From the NCBI GenBank assembly GCA_029838215.1, contig JALGVI010000008.1, positions 1 through 61,870 on the forward strand: 61,870 bases of DNA. Reading direction: 5' to 3'. Positions 1-8,343 of the stretch are shown in pieces. The notes under the pieces were generated by a model. It was not told the DNA's origin and made no database searches. It saw only the letters and a list, made by a program, of their open reading frames with translations. The DNA is from Candidatus Helarchaeota archaeon (GTDB lineage Archaea > Asgardarchaeota > Lokiarchaeia > Helarchaeales > RDOG01). Position 1 is the first letter of the stretch, and each line of letters opens with the position of its first letter. The position numbers and the translations under genes are program-made.

Positions 1-566
1 GAACCATCCGACATTGCCGTGTGCCCGTGTATGTCTCCCCAATAAATGCGCTGGTCGGGAGTTCCTTCCGTGACAATAATGGGGTTCGAATAAGCAGAAT
101 GTCCGAAATTGTCTAGGACTTGCAAGTAATGAATTCCGGGCGTGTTTAATTGTAAGTTTGGAAACACGTGCATTCCATCATCGCAAATTTCAAGTCCTGT
201 CCTTGGAAAAAGATAAGAAAATATCCCAAATACCGTGAACTGATAAGGATTGCCCAAAATATTTGAACTTAAAATGTCTAACTGCCGCGTGGTCGTGTTG
301 TAGACATAATCACGGACCCAAATTCGCCCATTGTAACTGGTTGATAATCTCTCGTAAATGTCCCATGCTTGAACCGATACCTCAAACGACTCTCCTTGCT
401 GGACAATTGAAGGACCCTTTATCCAAAATTGGCTAAATGCATTGGATTCTAAAGTCGTGTAATTGATCATGTTTGGATCGGCTGTCCAAACAAACATGGA
501 GCCAATGATGATTACCAATGGGACGAGAAATCCCGCGTTTTTTAAAGTAATATTAATGCTAACCAC
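1..566 (-). CDS. PHP-domain (DUF3604-like) membrane-anchored protein, 3' part cut by the window edge
   Basis: Reading the minus strand from a GTG at 566 gives an open frame of 188 codons that runs off the left edge. A hydrophobic stretch (LVPLVIIIGSMF) close to the N-terminus looks like a signal or membrane anchor. About 150 residues follow that resemble an extracellular beta-rich domain, and then the motif YWGDIHGHTAMSDGS, typical of the start of a PHP/DUF3604 metal-dependent hydrolase domain (first HxH metal ligands). The catalytic remainder lies outside the window. The start overlaps the 3' end of the upstream gene by 25 nt, so the two are probably co-transcribed. The exact start is uncertain because no clear ribosome site is visible. 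An outward-facing phosphoesterase is inferred, not shown. Confidence 0.75.
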   Translation of the reverse strand, partial: MVSINITLKNAGFLVPLVIIIGSMFVWTADPNMINYTTLESNAFSQFWIKGPSIVQQGESFEVSVQAWDIYERLSTSYNGRIWVRDYVYNTTTRQLDILSSNILGNPYQFTVFGIFSYLFPRTGLEICDDGMHVFPNLQLNTPGIHYLQVLDNFGHSAYSNPIIVTEGTPDQRIYWGDIHGHTAMSDG

Positions 567-1123
567 AACAATAATAATTGTGCAAATAATAAATTGAAAA
601 TTGCATTTGCTATGATCAAGATTCCGAAAACCTTTCCTCTTAAATCCCTGGAGTATAACAAGTATCCCCCAATACCGAAGGAAAGCAGGTTAAAATATGG
701 CAATATTGATGCAAAAAATCCAACAAGCGTTAAAATCAAGTAATGATAGGAAATGCTACTGATCTTTTTAGCACTTTCCTCTAACGAGTCCTGAAAATCA
801 TCGATGTCATGAAGTGCTGTTGTAACATCATCCGAAAATGACACGTGGTTTTTGATTTTTAGGATTTCATTCATGCGATCTTTTATGATGCTCCGACCCA
901 AATCAGTATTTTTCTTTTTTTTCCCATCCAAATCTCTAATTTTTTCCTTAATCTGCATTTTTTTGTCTTTCAATTCCGTCAGAAACTGATTTGCACTCGA
1001 TTCTTTTTCAAATAGACCAATTTCTACGATTTTTTTCTCTAAATTCGCAAATATTTGGTCATTGGCTTCATCAATCAACTGCAAGGATGCGTTTTTTAAT
1101 TGTTGCGGAGCTTTTTTTACCAT
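542..1123 (-). CDS. Coiled-coil protein with C-terminal membrane segments
   Basis: A 193-residue protein not recognised as a named family. Residues about 1-110 are highly charged and probably alpha-helical/coiled-coil (many K, E, D, L heptads). Residues about 125-193 are strongly hydrophobic with two or three membrane helices, ending in a Leu-rich tail. This suggests a cytoplasmic coiled coil tethered to the membrane. Its 3' end overlaps the start of the PHP-domain protein, which makes co-transcription likely. A membrane scaffold is one possibility, but nothing in the sequence fixes a function. Confidence 0.7.
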   Translation of the reverse strand: MVKKAPQQLKNASLQLIDEANDQIFANLEKKIVEIGLFEKESSANQFLTELKDKKMQIKEKIRDLDGKKKKNTDLGRSIIKDRMNEILKIKNHVSFSDDVTTALHDIDDFQDSLEESAKKISSISYHYLILTLVGFFASILPYFNLLSFGIGGYLLYSRDLRGKVFGILIIANAIFNLLFAQLLLLWLALILL

Positions 1124-1230
1124 GTGGAGTCCATCCTATCGTATACCAACTTTTTTACACAATACTTTATAATCTTTCAGTTTAAATTATAGTTTCAACT
1201 GTTGAGCGAGTCAGAAAGGAAGTCAAAATC

Positions 1231-1776
1231 GTGAGTTGTAGAAAAGCCGAAGACAAAGATATTGATTCCATGGTCAATTTATGGTGGAAACTGCACGAAT
1301 ATAATAGCAAGTTTGATAAGAATTATTATGCCATTTCATCTAAAGAAGATGCACTTGAATACAAGAGAAAGTATTATAAAAATATCATTAATGATGAAAA
1401 TTTCTTCATTTCGATTATTGAAAGTGAAGACGAAAGGGTGGTCGGCTATATTCTTGGCGAGGTAAGGGAGCGAGATCCTTTTTACGTGGCAAATAAATTC
1501 GGAAGACTTCATGAAGCGAGCGTCGATCCTAATTTTCAACAAAAGGGGCTTTTTATCAAGGCTTATCTTGGTTTCCTGAAGTTTCTCAAAGAGAAGGATA
1601 TCGATTTGGTCGATGCTGAAATGGATTTGGAGAATTCGGCATTGGCAGCATACTGGAAATTGAATTATTATAAGAGGAGTTTCAAGCTCATCTCTTGGAT
1701 AAAGAAAACGGAATACTTCATAAGGAGACTGGAGAAAAGGAAGAAATCGAAAAAGAAGGGGAGTATAGTTGATTAA
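1231..1776 (+). CDS. GNAT-family N-acetyltransferase
   Basis: A 181-residue protein with GNAT layout: an N-terminal segment opening with an acidic-helix start (AEDKDIDSMVNLWW), a central strand pair (VVGYILGEV), the acetyl-CoA-binding loop and helix (ASVDPNFQQKGLFIKAYL, a variant of the Q/RxxGxG/A motif) and a C-terminal strand with YWKLNYYKR. The last ~15 residues are very basic (RRLEKRKKSKKKG). GTG start at 1231, with AAGGAAG about 9 nt upstream. Family members transfer acetyl groups from acetyl-CoA to amines; the substrate cannot be told. The gene stands alone, divergent from the coiled-coil gene. Confidence 0.85.
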   Translation: MSCRKAEDKDIDSMVNLWWKLHEYNSKFDKNYYAISSKEDALEYKRKYYKNIINDENFFISIIESEDERVVGYILGEVRERDPFYVANKFGRLHEASVDPNFQQKGLFIKAYLGFLKFLKEKDIDLVDAEMDLENSALAAYWKLNYYKRSFKLISWIKKTEYFIRRLEKRKKSKKKGSIVD

Positions 1777-1873
1777 AAATAAACGAACAAAACGAGCTAC
1801 GGTCCTTTTTAATGGTTTAAATTATTTTAAATGTTTCCCGTTAATTATTTGAAAAAATATTCGAGAGCATTAT

Positions 1874-1882
1874 GGTATATAA
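1874..1882 (+). promoter_or_regulatory. TATA box for the DUF2889-like gene cluster
   Basis: GGTATATAA lies about 75 nt before the proposed ATG at 1949. A second AT-rich element (ATTATATTTTA, about 1909-1919) lies closer and may be the one used. Either would serve the run of genes from 1949 to about 4349. Confidence 0.45.
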
Positions 1883-1948
1883 CAGCGTGATGAGGGTAAA
1901 ATCGGAAATATTATATTTTAACTAGTGAATAGGAAAACTGAGAAGAAA

Positions 1949-2425
1949 ATGGTGTTATTTTATACTAAAAACAAAGAAGTCCACGTATTTGAAGGACCCG
2001 ACAACACACAAAGAATCCTTGCTCGCATGACTGATTTCTGTTTTGATGGAGAAATTGAAGTTATTGCTTCAAAATCCATGGAAATCTTAGAAATATCGGG
2101 AAAAATAAAGAACCAACACAATGATTCCTGCTTGCAAGCCTTGCCACTTTTAGAAAAGTTTAAAGGTCGAAGAATTGGGGGTGGCATTACCAAGATGGTG
2201 TATGGCACTATCGGTAGAAGATGTCCGTGCTTGGCAAGTTTAGTAATGGAGTGTTTCGAAGGTGCCATATTGGGAATGACTGCGGGACCATTGGAAAAGG
2301 CAGTTCCTCATTTATTTAAATCACCCGGTGAATTTACAAAGAAGAAACTCATCAAATTTATGCCGCATTTAAAGAATTCTTGTTGTGCCTATACCATGAA
2401 TCCGGACGAGCAAGGAGGAAGATGA
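1949..2425 (+). CDS. DUF2889-like protein, copy 1
   Basis: About 158 residues if read from ATG 1949, which sits behind a purine-rich GAGAAG and aligns with the N-terminus of the next gene; GTG 1925 is the longer alternative. The order of elements matches DUF2889: an N-terminal strand region with an acidic GPDNT turn, an ILEISGKI strand, a Cys-containing helix, then GGGITKMVYGTIGRRCPCL and a C-terminal helix (MECFEGA). It pairs with its neighbour at 2427-2903, with 1 nt between stop and start, so this is a tandem duplication. The biochemical role of the family is unknown. It has a Cys-rich stretch (CPCL; later SCC). Confidence 0.65.
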   Translation: MVLFYTKNKEVHVFEGPDNTQRILARMTDFCFDGEIEVIASKSMEILEISGKIKNQHNDSCLQALPLLEKFKGRRIGGGITKMVYGTIGRRCPCLASLVMECFEGAILGMTAGPLEKAVPHLFKSPGEFTKKKLIKFMPHLKNSCCAYTMNPDEQGGR

Positions 2426-2426
2426 G

Positions 2427-2903
2427 ATGCTAAAGTTTTGCAGGACAAAGTTTGTAGGATACGAAAAAGTAGATGATGAGACTTTCAAGGTTTTTGGCAC
2501 GTTAGATGACACTATTTACTCGATGAAGGTTGATTTAATTATCAAGCTTCCAAACTTGGAAATTTCTGCCATTCAAGGTGAAATGAGACGATTCACCACT
2601 CCTTTTTGCGAAGAAGGCAAAGCTTTTCTAAAAAAAGCCATTGGTTTAAAAATTGAACCGGGTTTTCAAAGCAAAGTGAAGAGATTGATAGCGCGACCGG
2701 GATGTCGGCACTTTGGGAACCTGATTAATGAGTGTTGTGAGGCAATTATTCCCGCACTCTTGACACAGACTTATAGGGATCGGAAATTCGACGATCCCAG
2801 CATTACATTTGATACGATTATCCAAGATTTGTCTGAAAAATATCCCGCGATTAAAAATTATTGTTCAGGTTTCTCAAAAATTCTTGAGGAGAAGTCCGCG
2901 TGA
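2427..2903 (+). CDS. DUF2889-like protein, copy 2
   Basis: A 158-residue protein that follows the DUF2889 pattern more closely than copy 1: a Y/V-rich start, GTLDDTIYSM, a strand LEISAIQGEM, then FTTPFCEEGKAFLKKAIGL and RPGCRHFGNLINECCEA, equivalent to the conserved GC(T/R)HL segment. The ATG directly follows the stop of copy 1, and its own stop overlaps the next start (GTGA), so translational coupling is likely through three genes. The two copies differ in the conserved Cys/His segment (CPCL versus GCRH), so they may have split roles. No enzymatic function is established for the family that I can name. Confidence 0.72.
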   Translation: MLKFCRTKFVGYEKVDDETFKVFGTLDDTIYSMKVDLIIKLPNLEISAIQGEMRRFTTPFCEEGKAFLKKAIGLKIEPGFQSKVKRLIARPGCRHFGNLINECCEAIIPALLTQTYRDRKFDDPSITFDTIIQDLSEKYPAIKNYCSGFSKILEEKSA

Positions 2904-3529
2904 AAATCGATTTGCACGTGCATACCAAACCGAAATCCCCTTGTTCGAACATGACACCAGAGGGAGCAATTGCAGAGGCCAAAAAAATCGGAATTGACGG
3001 TATTTGTTTCACGGAACACGATGTTTTATGGTCTGATGAGGAAATTGAGCAATTAAGAAAAGATGAAGACTTTCTTATCCTGCGTGGTTGTGAGATTTCG
3101 AGCATGGATGGTCATTTTTTAATATTTGGTCTTGAGCAACAGATGGAACCCTTTCTCACGATTCAGGAGATTGCAGAACTTCGCAAGAAACCTACTTCGT
3201 TTTTAGCAATTGCCCATCCATTTCGTGAATTCTTGGTAGTTGGACTGGATCAACTCAATTTAAACATTGAAGAGGAATCACGAAAGGATTATTTCGTTTA
3301 TTTAGATGGGATTGAGATCAAGAATGGGCGCTCTTCAAAAAAAGCCAACCGTTTTGCAGAAAGAATTGCAAACAAGTTAGAATTACGGGGTATTGGAGGA
3401 AGTGATGCCCATGAATATCACGAGATTGGTAAGGTCGTCACGGAATTTCAATCAGAAATTACTAATGAGACTGATCTCATTAAAGAACTTAAAAATGGAA
3501 CATTTAAAGTAGAATATTTTAGAGATTAA
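2900..3529 (+). CDS. PHP-domain metal-dependent hydrolase
   Basis: A 209-residue, single-domain PHP protein. Metal-ligand motifs appear in canonical order: DLHVHT near residues 4-9, FTEHD near 40, HPFRE near 108 and GGSDAHEY near 172. The family hydrolyses phosphoester bonds (histidinol phosphate, 5' nucleotide ends, or unknown phosphates) with two or three metal ions. The length matches stand-alone archaeal PHP proteins. The start is GTG, overlapping the preceding stop by 4 nt (GTGA). Its place between the DUF2889-like pair and DUF169 suggests a small-molecule substrate; the substrate itself is inference. Confidence 0.85.
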   Translation: MKIDLHVHTKPKSPCSNMTPEGAIAEAKKIGIDGICFTEHDVLWSDEEIEQLRKDEDFLILRGCEISSMDGHFLIFGLEQQMEPFLTIQEIAELRKKPTSFLAIAHPFREFLVVGLDQLNLNIEEESRKDYFVYLDGIEIKNGRSSKKANRFAERIANKLELRGIGGSDAHEYHEIGKVVTEFQSEITNETDLIKELKNGTFKVEYFRD

Positions 3530-3548
3530 TGATAAAAAGTGAGAAAAA

Positions 3549-4349
3549 ATGACAGATTGGAGTCTTTTTACAAAAAAATTGGAGCAATACTTGCGCCTTA
3601 AAACATTTCCCGTTGCGTTCAAACTTTTAGAAGATGAAAACGACTTGCGGGCTAATAAATGGTGTCGAATACCTGATAAAAATGCCACGCTATGTCAATT
3701 AATAACTCGAGTCCGGTGTTTTGATTGGACAATTGGTGCCACTGTTGAAAACTTTGCAACGCCAATTTGTCCTTACATGCTTGGACTTACGGAAAAACCT
3801 CAAATGGTCAAGGACGGCACGTATCGGGCAATTAAATGGTTTAAAAACATTGAAGATTCAAAAAAGTTCGAAGAAAAATTTCCTACTGTTCCTTTTGGAA
3901 AATATAAAGCAGTAATGCTGGCTCCTCTTCAGTACAATCCTTTTGAACCTGACATCATTTTGATATATGGAAACCCAGCGCAAATGATATTGATGATTAA
4001 TGCCCTTCAATACAAGGATTATGAACGTTTTGAATTCTTTTGCGTTGGGGAATCGTCTTGCACTGACTTCATAGCCCAATGTTATCTCACGAAAAAACCA
4101 TCTCTTTCCATTCCGTGCTACGGTGAAAGACGCTTTGGACATGCTCAAGATGATGAGATGGTAATGGCAATACCTGCAGATTATCATAGAAAACTGATTA
4201 AAGGTTTAGAATTTCTTTACAAGCGAGGAATTCGATATCCAATTCCTTACTTTGGGGCTGAGGTGGATCCTACACCCGGTCTCTTTGATGCCTATGGTGG
4301 ATCTCGCAAGTATAAGAAACAACGAGTAAAATATAAAGACCCGGATTAG
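3549..4349 (+). CDS. DUF169 family protein
   Basis: 266 residues with the DUF169 pattern: an N-terminal helix leading into LKTFPVAFKLL, a Cys cluster (TLCQLITRVRCF), ICPYMLGL, a central PFEPDIILIYGNPAQM segment and GESSCTDFIAQCY followed by LSIPCYGERRFG. The conserved cysteines suggest metal or Fe-S binding, but this is not established. ATG 3549 has a GTGAGAAAAA purine stretch before it. It lies 19 nt after the PHP gene and 50 nt before the acyl-CoA synthetase alpha subunit, in the same direction. Confidence 0.85.
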   Translation: MTDWSLFTKKLEQYLRLKTFPVAFKLLEDENDLRANKWCRIPDKNATLCQLITRVRCFDWTIGATVENFATPICPYMLGLTEKPQMVKDGTYRAIKWFKNIEDSKKFEEKFPTVPFGKYKAVMLAPLQYNPFEPDIILIYGNPAQMILMINALQYKDYERFEFFCVGESSCTDFIAQCYLTKKPSLSIPCYGERRFGHAQDDEMVMAIPADYHRKLIKGLEFLYKRGIRYPIPYFGAEVDPTPGLFDAYGGSRKYKKQRVKYKDPD

Positions 4350-4399
4350 AAAAGAGCTCCTGTTAGATTCAAGTTTTGATAATTTTTTCGGTGAAAACG

Positions 4400-5836
4400 A
4401 TGGTTTCGGAATCATGGAAAGAGATCGATGACATTTTTCATCCAAGAGGCGTTGCAATCTTCGGCGTTAGCAGGAAAGGTGGGCTTGGAACGCTCTTGCT
4501 TCAAGGTTATATTGACATGGAGTTTCCCAATATTTATCCAATCAATCCTAAAGCAGCAGAATCAGGTAATAAGATCTTAGGACTTGATGTCTTTCCTGAT
4601 TTAAAATCCATTCCCGGTCCTGTGGATTTAGTCGTGATGTCCGTGCATCCAAAACTCGTCAAGGAGCTTCTAATACAATGCGGGGAGAAATCGGTTCGTG
4701 CCGTGATTTTGTTTACTGCAGGGTTTGGAGAATTTGATGAATCGGGTAAGGAACGTGAACGCGAGCTTGTAGAAATTGCACGAAAATATAACATGAGATT
4801 GATCGGTCCAAATTGTATGGGGATCTATTGTCCTGCTACAAGAGTTTCATTCTTCCCAGCACTTCCCAAAGAGAGTGGTCCTGTCGGATTCATCAGTCAA
4901 AGCGGCTCTATTGCCAACCTGCTTTGTTTTGCATCAATTTTACGAGGGATTCGATATTCAAAAATGATTAGTTTTGGAAATGCTGCGGATTTGAATTTCA
5001 ACGACTTTTTTGAATACTTGGGAGATGATCCTGAAACAAGAGTAATTGCTTGTTATTTGGAAGGAATCAAGGATGGACAGCACTTCATCAAGTTAGCTGA
5101 ACGAATTTCAAAGAAAAAGCCAATAATAATTTGGAAGGTTGGGGAGACATCTTCAGGAGCTCGAGCCGCTGCTTCACATACAGGCTCCTTAGTTGGTAAT
5201 TATTCGCTTTGGACGAAAATCTTTGACAAAAATGGAATCGTTGTCGTAAAAAATCACCAAGAATTAATAGAAACTATAGGCGCCTTCACGAATCCTTGTT
5301 ATCCGCAGGGGAATTCCGTGGCAATAATATCCGGACCGGGTGGTCCTGCGGTTTCTTCAGCAGATGCTTGTGAAATGAATGGTTTAAAATTAGCAAAGAT
5401 CTCTCCCGAAACGGTACAAGAATTGAGCAAAATTATTCCTGAATTTGGCACGAGTTCAAAGAATCCCATTGATTTAGGATTACAAATTTCTTTTGACAGT
5501 AATTTGGAACGGAAGGCAATCGAGGCGGTTGCCAGGGACCCAAAAGTTGACATGCTTTTAATTTACTTGGGCGTGATTAAAAAAGAACACGTGAAAAATC
5601 TCTTGAGAATTCAAAAAGAGGTCCAAAAACCGATAGCCATCGTGACAGCAATTGATATATTGACGTCATCAAAAGGAATGGGTCCTGTTCGCAACTTATT
5701 TACTCCCGTTCCCACGAGAAAGGCATCCCGTTTCCTAGCAGAGATGAACGCGAATGGAATATCGCTCCACATGACTGAACAAAATGCAGCTAAGACACTC
5801 TGGCATTTATATCATTATGGAATAAAAAAAGGATGA
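4400..5836 (+). CDS. ADP-forming acyl-CoA synthetase, alpha subunit (CoA-binding and CoA-ligase domains)
   Basis: About 478 residues from ATG 4400, chosen because GGTGA sits 5 nt upstream. The N-terminal CoA-binding Rossmann domain (FHPRGVAIFGVSRKGGLG) is followed by GPNCMGIY, then the ligase domain with FISQSGSIANL and the phosphorylated-histidine segment ARAAASHTGSLVG, and a third flavodoxin-like domain. This is the alpha subunit of NDP-forming acetyl/acyl-CoA synthetase. The family makes ATP from acyl-CoA (acyl-CoA + ADP + Pi to acid + CoA + ATP) together with an ATP-grasp beta subunit. No ATP-grasp domain is present here or nearby. The gene ends 5 nt from a convergent gene. The acid used is unknown. 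Confidence 0.88.
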   Translation: MVSESWKEIDDIFHPRGVAIFGVSRKGGLGTLLLQGYIDMEFPNIYPINPKAAESGNKILGLDVFPDLKSIPGPVDLVVMSVHPKLVKELLIQCGEKSVRAVILFTAGFGEFDESGKERERELVEIARKYNMRLIGPNCMGIYCPATRVSFFPALPKESGPVGFISQSGSIANLLCFASILRGIRYSKMISFGNAADLNFNDFFEYLGDDPETRVIACYLEGIKDGQHFIKLAERISKKKPIIIWKVGETSSGARAAASHTGSLVGNYSLWTKIFDKNGIVVVKNHQELIETIGAFTNPCYPQGNSVAIISGPGGPAVSSADACEMNGLKLAKISPETVQELSKIIPEFGTSSKNPIDLGLQISFDSNLERKAIEAVARDPKVDMLLIYLGVIKKEHVKNLLRIQKEVQKPIAIVTAIDILTSSKGMGPVRNLFTPVPTRKASRFLAEMNANGISLHMTEQNAAKTLWHLYHYGIKKG

Positions 5837-5841
5837 TGTTT

Positions 5842-7134
5842 TTATCGGGTAATTTTATTCTCAAATCTTTTCATTTTCTTTCTGTATTTGATAATTTTTC
5901 TACTTATTTTCTCTTGGCTCTTCCAGTGTCCAAAAAGAACACCCTTGGATGCCAGCGTATTCAACATTCTCTCAATGTCTTTATCGAGAAAATAAACGGG
6001 ATTTTCTAGGTCCCAATAAGGTGTTCCTGGGAGTGGAATGAAAAAGTGCATGTGAATGCGAGCTCCGTTCCTGTGTAGATCTTGAAATACTTCTATACTT
6101 TTCACTTGATCTTCTTTAGTTTCCATGGGAAATCCAAAGATAAAATCGAGAATTGGTTGAAAATCGTATTTTTTACATAGGTTTACAGCATCATAAACTG
6201 CTTGTAACGAATGACCTCTACCTATTTCCTTAAGAATATGCGGGCTTCCTGATTGTGCTCCTATGACGAGATTATCATTATTCACGTATTTTTTTAAGAT
6301 ATCAAGGGTATCTTCTCGGACGAATTCAGGGCGAACCTCTGAGGGAAATGTTCCGAAGAATATCCTTCCTTTATTCTGTATTTCGTCTCGGATAGATTTT
6401 AAGAGCGTATCTATTGCTCCTAGGTTGATACTTTTTCCATCTACGCTCCCATATCCCAGAGCATTTGGCGAAATGAATCGAAAATCCGTCTTTTCATTAC
6501 TCTTCATAAATTTTACGTCTTTCATGATGGTTTCGATCGATTTATGACGTGGTTTTATTCCAAAAATTCTTGATGTTTGACAATACTTGCATTGAAAAGG
6601 ACATCCTCGCGTGATTTCCAAGTGATTATATAATTTTAATTTTCTTGAAATCGATGAATACTCATTAATATCGACCATTGCCCTTGCTTCTGTTTGAATA
6701 AAACCCGTTTCTTTGAAAAGAGAAATTCCTTTTACTTGCTCAAGTGGTGTTTCATCTTTATAAGCTCTAATTAATTCGGGTAGTGTTTCTTCTGCTTCTC
6801 CATTAACAATGAGATCAAATCCCATTTTTAACGTCCCGTAAGGATCTCCTGAAGCGTGTGAACCGCCTGCAATCATTTGAATGGGTAAATTGGCATGCTT
6901 TCTTCTTATGTACTTTAACATCCTTTGAATTTTCTTGATTTCTGCGGATGTGAATGAAAATCCGAGAATGGTCAGGTCAGATGAATTAAAACTCGAGATC
7001 TTCTCCAATTGGTCTTCACGTAACAAATTCACGTCAAGATCGGGAAAAGAACGTTCAATTATGCTGCAAAGGGTCGCTATGCTAGAATTGTTGTGTCTTG
7101 TATGGATTAAGACAATGTCTATTGATTTGGTCAT
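5842..7134 (-). CDS. B12-binding/radical SAM protein, MJ_1487-like
   Basis: About 430 residues. The N-terminal ~130 residues form a cobalamin-binding-type Rossmann domain (ILGFSFTSAEI, then MIAGGSHASGDPYGTLKMGFD and VNGEAEETL). The radical SAM core follows, with the cluster motif TRGCPFQCKYCQ near residue 180 and later strands including FIFGFPMET. The AGGSHASGDP signature fits the TIGR04013 (MJ_1487) group, whose reaction is not known. ATG 7134 is preferred over GTG 7143, although neither has a strong ribosome site. The gene is convergent with the acyl-CoA synthetase gene. Confidence 0.85.
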   Translation of the reverse strand: MTKSIDIVLIHTRHNNSSIATLCSIIERSFPDLDVNLLREDQLEKISSFNSSDLTILGFSFTSAEIKKIQRMLKYIRRKHANLPIQMIAGGSHASGDPYGTLKMGFDLIVNGEAEETLPELIRAYKDETPLEQVKGISLFKETGFIQTEARAMVDINEYSSISRKLKLYNHLEITRGCPFQCKYCQTSRIFGIKPRHKSIETIMKDVKFMKSNEKTDFRFISPNALGYGSVDGKSINLGAIDTLLKSIRDEIQNKGRIFFGTFPSEVRPEFVREDTLDILKKYVNNDNLVIGAQSGSPHILKEIGRGHSLQAVYDAVNLCKKYDFQPILDFIFGFPMETKEDQVKSIEVFQDLHRNGARIHMHFFIPLPGTPYWDLENPVYFLDKDIERMLNTLASKGVLFGHWKSQEKISRKIIKYRKKMKRFENKITR

Positions 7135-7161
7135 GAGCAACACGGCGTTTTTGAAATATCT

Positions 7162-8217
7162 TCATTTCTGTGAGTTCAAAGCATTTATTCTTTTTATTAT
7201 AATGTCATTTGCTATTTTTAATTGATTTAAAAAGATGATGGAGTTTGGACTCAAAATATTTACTTTTTGAGAACCAATATATTCTTCCTTGTATGTTTGA
7301 TTCCAAGAAAGTAATTCATCGGCTGAACGGTGAACGCTTATCATTCCATGGCTATATTTACCGGAAGAAACTTTATAGAGAAGTGGAACATGATGGTCGG
7401 CTTGAATTTTATCAACGAAATCTTTACGAATGGAATCATCAATTTCAATGAGGGAGAATACCAAAAAGAATCCAACGGGTGCAAAAAAATTCTGGAAATA
7501 ACACCGGGGAAACTCGATGATGTCGTGTTCAATTAATTTTTTGATATGTTGTTCGATGGTTTTTCTGTGCTTACGGAGTTTTTGTGCAATGCTATTTTCA
7601 TTAATTCGAATATAGTCTGTTTCGTTGATCTTTCCGTGAATCACGTATTTTAATAGTTCATAACTCGTGTAATCAATTTCATAGTTGTTAATTTCGATGG
7701 TTTTTTTTCTCCCTTTTTCAAATTCCTCTTCAATCAAATATAGAACTGAAGTCAAGTCATATTTTTGGATGAGATCATTTGATAGATAATAACTCGTGGA
7801 TGGCTCTCGATTTGAGCGAGAAGGAATCTTTTTCTCTCCCGTCAAGCTTTCGCGCCAGATTTGATAGGAATGAACCGTTTTATGGTATTCGAATAACAGA
7901 ACATTATAATTTTCGTCAATGATGTAGAAACCTGCGAAAATATTAGGATCATTCTTCATCCATTTTTCTGCTTGATTGGGTAAATCCGCATAAACAATAA
8001 TAAACAAAGGATATTCTTGAAATATGAGTCCTTTTGGGAAGCATATTGGTTGTGTTATGATTTTTTTCTCAAGCAAGTCATTAATTCTTCTAATAACTGT
8101 CGATCTATGTTTTTTTACACCTTGTGATAAATTCGTGTAATTAAATTCAATTCCATTTCCTTGTATTATTTCCTTAAGGATTTTGAAGTCTAAATCATCG
8201 AAATTGAAATTCTTCAT
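7162..8217 (-). CDS. Transcriptional regulator with two winged-helix domains
   Basis: About 351 residues. Two Lrp/AsnC-like helix-turn-helix units are visible: residues about 5-60 (LDFKILKEIIQ ... KHRSTVIRRINDLLEKKII) and about 190-245 (YELLKYVIHG ... LRKHRKTIEQHIKKLIEHDII). Each is followed by an alpha/beta segment that could be a sensing domain. This tandem build is seen in archaeal regulators; the ligand is unknown. ATG 8217 is chosen because a TATA-like TTTTTTATAAAAT lies about 20-30 nt upstream, implying a leaderless or nearly leaderless message. It may control the divergent or adjacent genes, including the radical SAM gene downstream. Confidence 0.8.
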   Translation of the reverse strand: MKNFNFDDLDFKILKEIIQGNGIEFNYTNLSQGVKKHRSTVIRRINDLLEKKIITQPICFPKGLIFQEYPLFIIVYADLPNQAEKWMKNDPNIFAGFYIIDENYNVLLFEYHKTVHSYQIWRESLTGEKKIPSRSNREPSTSYYLSNDLIQKYDLTSVLYLIEEEFEKGRKKTIEINNYEIDYTSYELLKYVIHGKINETDYIRINENSIAQKLRKHRKTIEQHIKKLIEHDIIEFPRCYFQNFFAPVGFFLVFSLIEIDDSIRKDFVDKIQADHHVPLLYKVSSGKYSHGMISVHRSADELLSWNQTYKEEYIGSQKVNILSPNSIIFLNQLKIANDIIIKRINALNSQK

Positions 8218-8343
8218 GCATATTGTTTTCAATTTATTTTATAAAAAATAATACCCTAATGACGTGATTAATATCATTAATGATAATTTATTCCTCTAAA
8301 TCACGAAAAAAAATGAAATAATGAAAAATTTGATTGCAGTTAA

